NCBI GenBank assembly: GCA_021775525.1
Contig: JAJFHQ010000075.1
Coordinates: 62,001-126,000 of the forward strand
Length of the DNA: 64,000 bases
Direction of reading: 5' to 3'
From: Hyphomicrobiales bacterium
Lineage (GTDB): Bacteria > Pseudomonadota > Alphaproteobacteria > Rhizobiales > Methyloligellaceae
The notes under the pieces were generated by a model. It searched no databases, was not told the DNA's origin, and was given only the letters and a program-made list of their open reading frames with translations. Below, piece after piece: positions 25,088-32,838 of the stretch. Every line of letters starts with the position of its first letter. Within the stretch, counting starts at the first letter, position 1. The position numbers and the translations under genes were made by a program.

Positions 25088-25123
25088 GTCGAGTGTCGGC
25101 ACGACCGCTGCGAGGAAAGTTCG
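25030..25123. repeat. 94-bp direct repeat, copy 1 (nnrS 3' end)
   Basis: Covers the last codons of nnrS, its stop, and 36 bp after it. Matches 28211-28304 in the same orientation at 93 of 94 positions (G at 25070, A at 28251). The two copies bracket 3,087 bp containing the GGDEF/EAL gene. Confidence 0.9.
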
Positions 25124-25216
25124 CCTTGTGCCTTAAGCAGACATGTAATCGAAGTTGCTAGAGCAACTGCAGATGGCCAAAAGTGGACACGCTCAAAATT
25201 CTAATTTTAATCTCAT
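25124..25216. repeat. Divergent copy of the dispersed repeat, between nnrS and the GGDEF/EAL gene
   Basis: TGTGCCTTAAGCAGACATGTAAT at 25128 recalls ATGGCACTAAGCAGACATTTGAT at 641, and CAAAAGTGGACA near 25178 recalls the AAAGCGGAC end of that repeat. No gene is visible in this 93-nt stretch. Confidence 0.4.
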
Positions 25217-27778
25217 CTATGCTGACAGAGACTGTTGCTGAAGATCTATCTTCAGTTTTTTGATATGATCCAGCACCTCAACGAGACACTTTTGTAAGTT
25301 GGCAAACTGCACAGTTAATTCGCGGATCTGCCCTGCTCTCGCTTCGAATTCCAGAAGGTCGCACGCCTTCTCCACTCTCCTGGCGCCAATTTCCTGGCAC
25401 AAGGCCTTCAGCGTCTGAGCGGCGTCCACTATGTCGTCTGGCTCCTGATGGGTTGCTGTCTCTGCAAGTTTGAGCAACTCACGTGGCGCTTGTGCCTGGA
25501 AATGTGAGAGACAACGTAAAGTTTTCTCTGAATTGCTTACGCCCTCGTGATCTGCAAACGAGCCAAGAGCTTGCCAATCGATTATGGGAAGCTCATCATT
25601 CATGCTTCCTGAGCCTTTGACCAAATTGTCGGCGTTTGTCTCAGCAAGTTGACCAGCTTTTTCGGAGGATGAGAGTTCCAACGACTCGCGAGGTGAAACG
25701 TTCTGCGAGCTTGCTAAAACTCTCTCGGACGACAGTGCATCCCTGTTTGAACGCATCATGTGGGAGATATTTTCGAAATTCACCGGTTTCGAAAACAGGA
25801 ACCCCTGGCCTATGCGACACCCCATTTCTAGGAGCATTTCTGCTTGCTCGTTTGTCTCGATACCTTCAGCCACCAATTTTAAATCCAGGCTATTGGAAAG
25901 CTCAATTAGAGATTGGACAATGGCCCTGTCCTCAGGATCATCAAGTATATCGCGGACAAAACTACGATCGATTTTGAATTCGTCGACCGGCAAATTCTTT
26001 AGATGAGTCAATGAAGCATAACCTGTTCCAAAATCATCCAATGACAATTCTATACCCGCGGATTTAATCGCAGAAATTGCAAGCATGATATCGTCGTTGC
26101 CGCGACCAATTATGCAGTCTTCCGTGATCTCAAAAACCAGCAATTCAGCTAGTTTCCTGTCCATGGATACTTTCTCTACGAATCCGAAGAAACTTTCTTG
26201 ATCACAGATGTAATCGCGATGCAGATTTATTGCGACAGGCGGAACCGGAAGGCCCTTGTCCATCCATCGGTTCAGATCGGTGACAACCTGGTTGGAAACA
26301 AAGTTCGAAATTTTTGGAATGAGCCCATGATCTTCGGCAAAGGGAAAGATTGAATCGGGCATCAAGAAACCACGTTCAGGGTGGTTCCATCGGAGCAACG
26401 CTTCTAAACCAAGAATTTTTCCCGAGCGGATGTCAAATTTTGGCTGATAAAACAATTCAAACTGGTCAAATTCCAGGGCATCGCGGATCTGGTCCAGCAT
26501 CTCAGCACCATGGCGAATTTCCTGGCGGATTTTTTCGTCAAATACCAGATACCTGCCGCGCCCCATTTTCTTGGCTTCAAGGAGCGCTATATCTGCCTCT
26601 GTTAGAAGGTCAATTTCAGTTGTTGCACCGCCCGAATAAAAAGTTATCCCGAGGCTGGAGCCCGTATAGACCTTTCCCCGCTCAGTGCTGTATGGGGCGC
26701 TCAGTTCCTCTACAACTCTCAGTGCAAGGCTCTCCACCTCATCTTTCGAAACAAAATGATCAACGAGTATTGCAAATTCATCACCGCCAAAACGCGCAAT
26801 GATCTTGAATTTCTCGGATATATCGGAAAGCCGGGCAGCTACTTCCTGCAGGACTGCATCGCCGATATTATGTCCATGGACATCATTGATATTTTTAAAA
26901 TGATCAAGGTCGATAACGATCACAGCAAATGTTTCATCACCCTGTTTTATGCGATCATTCAGTGATGTGAGAAAATATCTACGGTTGAATTGACCGGTCA
27001 ATGAGTCCCTCATCGCCAAATCTTCAATTTTCTCCTTGGCAAAGTTGAGTTGACTGTTCCTGGTCAAAAGGAGCCAAAGGCCGCAGACGAACGCAACAAA
27101 TAATATGGCCAAGCCTCCAATCAATAAGATCGTATTCCGCCCCATTCGGCCCTGTGACCAAATCGCGGTCGTATTGAGTGGCATCGTAACGGCCTGGATA
27201 CCGCGTAATTCTCCAACCTTCCAATCTGTACGGGGGCTATTCGGATGGCTGTTATGGCAGCCCAAGCACTGTTCACCCATACGTACTGGCAGGGCGTATC
27301 TCAGACTGGTTGTTCCACCGGATGATACGACCTCTGAAACTTCCAATTTCTTCGAATCGGAATTAAACACGTTCCAGGCTCGCTCTTCGAACTTGTCGGC
27401 GAACCCACTGTCATCGCGCTCAAAAAAGGGATAGGGGCTGAAGAATCTAAAATCGAGATTTTTTTCTTTCAAGCTCAGTTCGCGAACCAGACCATGCATG
27501 AAGGTGGCAGGGAACGGAATCGAGTTAGATTTATTTTCGAAATCCTTGGCAATTGAAACGCCATTTTTTTTTGCATTCGCAACAATATTGGAGGAGTAAA
27601 AACTTTGCGTTTTGCGGAGAATATCAAGATATGAGTGAGCTCGGCCTGTCGCCAAATGCTGTTCAACGGATTGAGCAACGCTTGTGATCAGGAGATACAC
27701 AAGAGCGATAAAGACAAGTCCGCTAACCGCCGAAATTGCAAAAATCCGGCGAAAAGTATGCGACGTGGTACGCATCAC
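25217..27778 (-). CDS. Heme-c sensor (DUF3365-like) GGDEF/EAL protein with degenerate Hpt tail
   Basis: 853 aa inner-membrane c-di-GMP enzyme. Helix at 11-33, then a periplasmic DUF3365-like domain with CLGCHNSHP (171-175) for covalent heme, a second helix (214-238), GGDEF domain with intact RFGGDEF (329-335), EAL domain with intact EALLRW (459-464) and DDFGTGYASL. Both enzymatic activities look possible; no inhibitory RxxD is seen before GGDEF. The last 90 residues resemble an Hpt four-helix domain, but the phospho-accepting histidine position reads AAQTLKALCQEIGA (Q788). The coding DNA is much AT-richer than nnrS or the reductase operon. It probably tunes c-di-GMP to redox state or NO. Confidence 0.9.
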   Translation of the reverse strand: MMRTTSHTFRRIFAISAVSGLVFIALVYLLITSVAQSVEQHLATGRAHSYLDILRKTQSFYSSNIVANAKKNGVSIAKDFENKSNSIPFPATFMHGLVRELSLKEKNLDFRFFSPYPFFERDDSGFADKFEERAWNVFNSDSKKLEVSEVVSSGGTTSLRYALPVRMGEQCLGCHNSHPNSPRTDWKVGELRGIQAVTMPLNTTAIWSQGRMGRNTILLIGGLAILFVAFVCGLWLLLTRNSQLNFAKEKIEDLAMRDSLTGQFNRRYFLTSLNDRIKQGDETFAVIVIDLDHFKNINDVHGHNIGDAVLQEVAARLSDISEKFKIIARFGGDEFAILVDHFVSKDEVESLALRVVEELSAPYSTERGKVYTGSSLGITFYSGGATTEIDLLTEADIALLEAKKMGRGRYLVFDEKIRQEIRHGAEMLDQIRDALEFDQFELFYQPKFDIRSGKILGLEALLRWNHPERGFLMPDSIFPFAEDHGLIPKISNFVSNQVVTDLNRWMDKGLPVPPVAINLHRDYICDQESFFGFVEKVSMDRKLAELLVFEITEDCIIGRGNDDIMLAISAIKSAGIELSLDDFGTGYASLTHLKNLPVDEFKIDRSFVRDILDDPEDRAIVQSLIELSNSLDLKLVAEGIETNEQAEMLLEMGCRIGQGFLFSKPVNFENISHMMRSNRDALSSERVLASSQNVSPRESLELSSSEKAGQLAETNADNLVKGSGSMNDELPIIDWQALGSFADHEGVSNSEKTLRCLSHFQAQAPRELLKLAETATHQEPDDIVDAAQTLKALCQEIGARRVEKACDLLEFEARAGQIRELTVQFANLQKCLVEVLDHIKKLKIDLQQQSLSA

Positions 27779-28166
27779 ACCCCCCCATCGGATGCAACAG
27801 ATTACCGCTGAAACTGATTACAGCGAGTAACCGGAAAACCGGACAATATTGTCCGCTTGGCACCTAGCGCGGACATCCCCCCTAATTCTATACTAGGCCA
27901 GGTCTCAGTTGCTGTAATCGAGATGAAATTCGGGAGTATCGCTTGATGAACCCCCCTCAATACAGAAGGCTATTTTAGAGCATCAGTTGTAAATAAATCG
28001 AAAACAACCCGTGCTAGAAATCTGAATCTTAGATTGACCGACTTGCGTCATGAGAGGACATCAAGCACGCACCCTCGCGATGTCAGCATAACCCCCGAAA
28101 GCTGACATTTAGTAACGGTTTAGCTGTTGCTCTTTTATGAGCTTTTTTCCTTGGGTAACGCGTTCG

Positions 28167-28216
28167 CACACCGAGCTCTTGTGCAGCCGGGCATCCTCAT
28201 TCTTGAAATGGTTCAC
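28167..28216 (-). pseudogene. Remnant of a bacteriohemerythrin gene (3' end only)
   Basis: Read on the minus strand it gives VNHFKNEDARLHK, against VNHFKTKDARLHK at the C-terminus of the intact hemerythrin gene (30366-30404); 33 of 39 bases agree. After a one-base deletion the remaining bases follow the final codons QLGV as well. Everything upstream is missing: the remnant runs straight into the copied nnrS tail, sharing GTTCAC/GTTGAC at the joint. Confidence 0.75.
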
Positions 28217-28304
28217 GATTGAGTTCGCGCCGATACTTCTCGGGCCTCGCATTCAATCCGGAAGCTAAGTCGAGTGTCGGCACGACCGCTGCGAGGAAAG
28301 TTCG
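28211..28304. repeat. 94-bp direct repeat, copy 2 (nnrS 3' end duplicate)
   Basis: Second copy of 25030-25123, one mismatch. Here it has no nnrS gene in front; its first bases abut the hemerythrin remnant. Confidence 0.9.
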
Positions 28305-28393
28305 TTTTCCCCAAAAGCAGGCAGTGCACGGCATAGGCTGAAACGACTGACAAGTTCCAAGTGTGGGTTTTGGCTTTGACTTGAGATGATCTC

Positions 28394-30139
28394 TCACTGA
28401 CTCTTTTCGAGCTTGCCGAGCTTGATTTTGGCCAAAGCTACAAATGTGCCTTTGGGGAACTGGTCTAGATAGGCTTGGAACATTGCCGGATCATCAGAGT
28501 CTTTGACGCTGCTCCAGAAGCTGAGTTCCATCTCCTGAGAAGCGTTGGTTTCCGTGTTTTTTGGGTCAGCGGCTTTCCTTGGGGCAGCGCTTTCGGTCTT
28601 TTTGGATATGGCCCCTAGACGTTTCAGGCCCTTCTTGCTCTCTTCGATGGAGGGGTCCAATTCGAGCGCCTTTTGGAAATCGGCGATGGCCTTGTCCTTT
28701 TGGCCGAGAACCTCATGGATGTGCGCGCGCGTGTCATAAGCAGCGGCATTCTTCGGGTCCAGCTCAATCGCCTTGTTGGCGTCCGGCAAACCCCTGGATG
28801 CTTTGCCCCACTTGAAATACGTCCATGCGCGGCAATTGTAGCACCCGGTGTTATCCGGGTTGAGTTTTATTGATTGATTCAAATCCCGGATGGCAAATTC
28901 ATATTTGCCAATAGCAGCGTAAACCTCGCCACGATATAAATATGCATCAGCGTCTTCTGGATCAAGATCAATGCTTTTATCAAAGTCCACAATGGCATTG
29001 GCGTGATCACTCATATTAGAGTAGGCACTGCCTCGCAGCCAATAAAAGCCGGCATCTTCCGGCTCTAAGTCAATGGACTTGGTATAGTCCGCTATCGCCT
29101 CCTTGTATTTTTCCAGCATATCATATGCCGCACCACGACTGGCGAGTGCACCCGTGTCTTTTGGATCCTCTGCAAGTACGATGGTATAATCCGCAACCGC
29201 CTTTTCGTGCTCGTAGATCTCAAAATAAGATTTGCCGCGCCCATAATAGGCTATCGACTTTCCATGGCTGGACAGATCAAGGGTCATCCCCTTGCTGTAA
29301 TCAGAGATTGCCTTCTTATAATTCTCGGCCCGGCGATGGTGATTGCCCCGATTCAACCAGAATGAGGGATTCTCGGGATCAAGCTCAATTGCCTTGTTTC
29401 TGTCCTTGAGAGCTTTATCATCTTCGTCTCGTTCCTCGAAAATATCCGCTCTGTTATCATATGCCCAGGCAAGGCCGGGGTCAGTTTCAATAGCCTTCGA
29501 AAATTCGGCCAAGGCCCGGTCCTGGTCATCCTTTTCCGAGTAAACGTTCCCTCGCAAACGGTAGGACTCAGCATCTTTGGGATCGATCTCAATTGCCTTG
29601 GAAAAATCAGCCAGTGCGGGAACATAATCTTCCTTGGCGTAATGTACTTTGCCGCGTTTCTGGTAGAGGGGTGCTTTTTTTCCACGGAGCTTGATCAACC
29701 TTGTGAAGTCTTTAAGTGCAAGGTCGTAGTCACCTTTCTCCTCGTAGACATCACCCCGATACTCATAGGCATCAGAAGATTTGGGATTGATCTTTATCGC
29801 TTTGGTGAAATCGGCGATTGCAAGGTCATTTTCTTCCTTCATGTTGTAGGTTAAGCCACGGTTATTGTAGTTCAGGATCTCTTTCGGGTAGACCTTGATA
29901 CCGTTCGTGAATTCGGTGATGGCACGGTCATACTCATCATTCTGCGCATAGGCTCTGCCGCGATTGTTGTATGCCGTTGAACGATCCTTTCTCGTCTCTC
30001 TCTTGCCTCTTTTGAGAATCTGGGTGCACCCCTTGATGATTCTCTCATAATCTTCACTCTCGCACTCATCCCAAGCGTCGGCTTTCGCCAGCGTTGGGTT
30101 AAGTCCCAGTGCAATCAGAATCACCAAGGCCTTCAGCAT
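28394..30139 (-). CDS. Exported TPR repeat protein
   Basis: 581 aa. Signal peptide from the ATG at 30139 (GAGAGGTG upstream), cleaved after TLAKA near residue 20. The open frame starts 12 codons earlier, without a ribosome site. About twelve tetratricopeptide repeats (pattern A...RG..Y...G....AI.DF.KAI.LDP) fill residues 45-500. A low-complexity linker follows, then a C-terminal block FWSSVKDSDDPAMFQAYLDQFPKG... that ends many alphaproteobacterial TPR or caspase-like proteins. Probably a periplasmic scaffold; partners unknown. Like the GGDEF/EAL gene it is AT-richer than its neighbours. Confidence 0.85.
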   Translation of the reverse strand: MLKALVILIALGLNPTLAKADAWDECESEDYERIIKGCTQILKRGKRETRKDRSTAYNNRGRAYAQNDEYDRAITEFTNGIKVYPKEILNYNNRGLTYNMKEENDLAIADFTKAIKINPKSSDAYEYRGDVYEEKGDYDLALKDFTRLIKLRGKKAPLYQKRGKVHYAKEDYVPALADFSKAIEIDPKDAESYRLRGNVYSEKDDQDRALAEFSKAIETDPGLAWAYDNRADIFEERDEDDKALKDRNKAIELDPENPSFWLNRGNHHRRAENYKKAISDYSKGMTLDLSSHGKSIAYYGRGKSYFEIYEHEKAVADYTIVLAEDPKDTGALASRGAAYDMLEKYKEAIADYTKSIDLEPEDAGFYWLRGSAYSNMSDHANAIVDFDKSIDLDPEDADAYLYRGEVYAAIGKYEFAIRDLNQSIKLNPDNTGCYNCRAWTYFKWGKASRGLPDANKAIELDPKNAAAYDTRAHIHEVLGQKDKAIADFQKALELDPSIEESKKGLKRLGAISKKTESAAPRKAADPKNTETNASQEMELSFWSSVKDSDDPAMFQAYLDQFPKGTFVALAKIKLGKLEKSQ

Positions 30140-30350
30140 CGGGCACCTCTCATCGGTCATAGTCCCAAGCTGCAAGTCTATATGCAGGCAAGACGTATTG
30201 TCACGGTTTGGCCGGATGTGGAGCGCCCGCTATACCCCCGAAACGGACATCAATCCATTGGATTGTCAGCTGACGAACTCGCCTTGGCGATGCTGGAATT
30301 CAGCCCGTTTCTATATACGCTTTAATGCGTTTACATCCTGGGCTCAGGCT
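30140..30350. other. Intergenic stretch between hemerythrin and TPR genes
   Basis: 211 bp. Holds the leader of the TPR gene and the end of the NO reductase operon. I see no hairpin, repeat or Dnr box. Confidence 0.5.
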
Positions 30351-30749
30351 TCAAACGCCAAGCTGCTTGTGCAGCCGCGCATCCTTCGTCTTGAAGTGGT
30401 TGACGAACCAGTCACGCACGGCGGCAGCGAGCGCCTTTTTGTAGTCGGTGTCGGTTCCGGCGTCGAAATCGTCCATGATGTCGCGCAGATCGTCGAGCAG
30501 TTTTTCATGATCGGCCTTGTGATCTTCATACTCGTCATAGGCGTGCTTGCGCATCACTGTTTCCTCGAGTGCAAAATGGGCCGAGATCTTTGCGAACACC
30601 TCGCCAAGAAATCCGTTCACCGTTTCACGCGGTGCATTGGCGCCGATCTGGTCATGCAGCTCGTTGATAAGCTCGATCAGTTCCTGGTGCTCGTGATCCA
30701 CCTCACCCACACCGGTCTCGAATTCTTTTCGCCATTCAATCAGGGGCAT
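30351..30749 (-). CDS. Bacteriohemerythrin
   Basis: 132 aa four-helix di-iron protein. Ligand pattern: DHEHQELIELINELHDQ (first helix pair), HFALEETVMRKHAYDEYEDHKADHEKLL, and a final VRDWFVNHFKTKDARLHK, which is the complete H-x3-E, H-x4-H, H-x4-D scheme. Stand-alone bacteriohemerythrins bind O2 or NO. The ribosome site TAGGAGAG overlaps the stop of the preceding gene, so this is the last cistron of the reductase operon, suggesting NO binding or delivery. Confidence 0.92.
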   Translation of the reverse strand: MPLIEWRKEFETGVGEVDHEHQELIELINELHDQIGANAPRETVNGFLGEVFAKISAHFALEETVMRKHAYDEYEDHKADHEKLLDDLRDIMDDFDAGTDTDYKKALAAAVRDWFVNHFKTKDARLHKQLGV

Positions 30750-30758
30750 GAGTCTCTC

Positions 30759-31262
30759 CTACCGAAATATAAACCCGCCGGCATCGGCCTTGAAGTCAAT
30801 TGCCATATTTTGTCCCGCACTGAGAAAAATCTCGCGACGGGTCTCATAGTCGAAGCCTTCCGTGCTGCGACTGTCGCGCAGGCGTGCGATCACCATGTGC
30901 GTTCCCGGTTCGACCGCGAACTTACGGTAGATGCGCGCGGGGCCATCGCCGGCCAGCCCAATGGGTTTTAGTGAGATGTCAAGCAGCCGGGTTCCGTCAA
31001 CATCGAGTTGAACTTGCACGTTCACGCGCTTGCGCTCACAGGTGTTCGGCCGGCGTTCATTGGGTGGAAGCTTGGCAATCTCTTTTGAAGTCAGGCGTCG
31101 GCAGGCCTTGGTGCGATTGGCGCCATGGGCAAAACTGAGCTTGATCTGCGCTTTCCCTTCAGGAAATTGCTTGTAGACCGGTGCGGTAGCGAAATAGCCG
31201 ATCAGGCATGCGGCTGCCGCGTAGATAATGCCCTGCCCGGCAAACTGAAGAAGCCTAACCAT
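30759..31262 (-). CDS. Membrane-anchored periplasmic protein of unknown function, NO reductase operon
   Basis: 167 aa. One N-terminal helix (about 8-28), then a periplasmic beta-rich part with two cysteines (CRRLTSKEIAKLPPNERRPNTC) that could form a disulfide. Start at ATG 31262 is favoured: GGAG lies 6 nt upstream and it overlaps the preceding stop by 8 bp. The open frame to 31502 runs inside that gene. It is placed like orf1 of the norSY-senC-orf1 clusters described in Nitrosomonas, but I cannot establish homology. An assembly or FixH-like role is possible. Confidence 0.65.
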   Translation of the reverse strand: MVRLLQFAGQGIIYAAAACLIGYFATAPVYKQFPEGKAQIKLSFAHGANRTKACRRLTSKEIAKLPPNERRPNTCERKRVNVQVQLDVDGTRLLDISLKPIGLAGDGPARIYRKFAVEPGTHMVIARLRDSRSTEGFDYETRREIFLSAGQNMAIDFKADAGGFIFR

Positions 31263-32838
31263 CTGCAAGCTCCATGAGCTTTTTCCGGTCCGATGCCTTG
31301 TGGACAGGCGGTTTCTCTGCCGGGAGTGCCGAGAGATCATCGGTAAAGGCGCGCAACAGGGTATCCAGCTTGCCACGGCCGGCACGGCCAGCCCAGACAA
31401 CACGCAGTCTTTCGCGTGGGACGCGCCGGCGCAGTTGAGGGTCGCGCTCGCGTGCAATCCGGGCATCGGTCCAGCGCGTCCCGAAGCGCGCATGGCAGCC
31501 ATTCTCGGAACATCCCGTCAGGACAACCCCGTCAGCCAGCTTTTTCGACAGCACATAGTCGATGAAGGAGGGCGGAAGCTGCCCGATACAACGCATCGAT
31601 ACGGTGCGCACATTGTCCTGTTTAAGGCCCGACATGGATACGCCGTGATTGCAGCCGAACATCAGGATGCGGTTCTTTCCCTTAAATGGCTGGCAAATTT
31701 TCTCGACCTCCTGGCGCAGGTCTGCAACCGTGCCATCGGGCAGGTCGATGCCGGCCACGAGATCTGACGCGCGGCGGAAGGGTGTCGCCGTTGGGCAGGC
31801 CCCGACGCAAATCCCACACGACACGCACATGGAGGGGTCGACTACCGCTTCACTCTCGAAGGGCAATCCGTCACTTCTCACGCGCATGGAAATGGCGTTG
31901 TAAGGACAATCGTTGGCGCAGCGGGTGCAGCCATTACAATTTTCGAGATTAACCTCCGCCACCTGTGTCTTGCGCATGGGTGGGAGCCAGGGAATGGAGC
32001 AGAAGAGAACCAAGATGACGCCGGCACCGCTCCAGGTCACCGGCCCGGGCCAGTTTTCCAATATCGGGTAAAGCGGCAGGTAGAACCAGTCGAGACCGAT
32101 TGAGCCCGGCACTTTCGCCAGGTCCGCCGGGCCCTGAGAAAGCGCGGGATGGACGAGTGACAAAACCAGCAAAGACGCCATGACGCCGATCGCCAGTCCA
32201 CGGGGCGGGTTAATGCGGGGCTTGGACACCCTCTGCAAATGCATCCACAGCAGAATGAGGGCAATCAGCGGAATGGCGATATGCATGAACACCATCAGCG
32301 AGAAGAACCGGCTCTCAAGCGCATCTGGCGAGAGGAAGTTTCGCGCAATCGGCTCCCCGAAGATCGGCAGATGGTCGAGCCATTCGGTGGTGACGATCGC
32401 CACATATTGCGCAAGCCGGTCCCAAACCAGCCAGTAACCGGTTATGCCGGCCACGTAGACCATGATCAGCACCGGCACGCCGGTTATCCAGCTGAACCAG
32501 CGCACGCCGCGATAGCGGTCGAGCGCGAATTCACGGATGAAATGCAGCAGCATGACGACGATCAAACCATCGGACGCATAGCGGTGCAGGGAGCGCATGA
32601 CACCTGCGGCGTACCATTGGTCACGGGTCATATATTCGATGGAGTCATAGGCCTGCGTCACGCCGGTATCAAAAAAGGCATACACGTAAATGCCGCTGGC
32701 CGTGATGATCCAGTAGAAGAAGAACCCGAGCGCGCCGAGATTAAGCAGCGGGTTCCATTCCGGCGGGAACACGAGGGCAAGGCCTCGCTCGGCCCGGTCA
32801 AATACGAACCGCAAAGGCGTACGAATGAAATCCATCAT
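31255..32838 (-). CDS. Cytochrome b / double [4Fe-4S] ferredoxin / MvhD-type fusion protein
   Basis: 527 aa. Residues 20-225: cytochrome b N-terminal fold with four heme histidines in two helices (LHRYASDGLIVVMLLHF and the later FMHIAIPLIALILLWMHL), i.e. two b hemes. Two further helices (about 230-300). Residues 310-370: two [4Fe-4S] motifs, CNGCTRCANDCP and CVSCGICVGACP. Residues 405-510: MvhD/FlpD-like module with GCNHG, MRCIGQ and GCSENGCH, known from electron transfer to heterodisulfide reductases. Starts ATGATG overlap the senC stop. Likely a membrane electron conduit between a quinone pool or soluble donor and the reductase; direction unknown. No heterodisulfide reductase gene is near. 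Confidence 0.85.
   Translation of the reverse strand: MMDFIRTPLRFVFDRAERGLALVFPPEWNPLLNLGALGFFFYWIITASGIYVYAFFDTGVTQAYDSIEYMTRDQWYAAGVMRSLHRYASDGLIVVMLLHFIREFALDRYRGVRWFSWITGVPVLIMVYVAGITGYWLVWDRLAQYVAIVTTEWLDHLPIFGEPIARNFLSPDALESRFFSLMVFMHIAIPLIALILLWMHLQRVSKPRINPPRGLAIGVMASLLVLSLVHPALSQGPADLAKVPGSIGLDWFYLPLYPILENWPGPVTWSGAGVILVLFCSIPWLPPMRKTQVAEVNLENCNGCTRCANDCPYNAISMRVRSDGLPFESEAVVDPSMCVSCGICVGACPTATPFRRASDLVAGIDLPDGTVADLRQEVEKICQPFKGKNRILMFGCNHGVSMSGLKQDNVRTVSMRCIGQLPPSFIDYVLSKKLADGVVLTGCSENGCHARFGTRWTDARIARERDPQLRRRVPRERLRVVWAGRAGRGKLDTLLRAFTDDLSALPAEKPPVHKASDRKKLMELADG

Larger units (their letters stand above)
27779..28393. other. Non-coding segment with repeat and recombination scar
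   Basis: 615 bp without a credible gene. At 27857 TGTCCGC...GCGGACA marks another copy of the short dispersed repeat. 28167-28216 is a hemerythrin gene remnant and 28211-28304 the second copy of the nnrS tail. The open frame 28197-28397 on the minus strand runs through this junction and is not a gene. Confidence 0.6.

Noticed and set aside
28197-28397. 66-codon open frame on the minus strand
   Set aside because: Runs across the hemerythrin/nnrS scar in the wrong frame for either; an accident of the junction.
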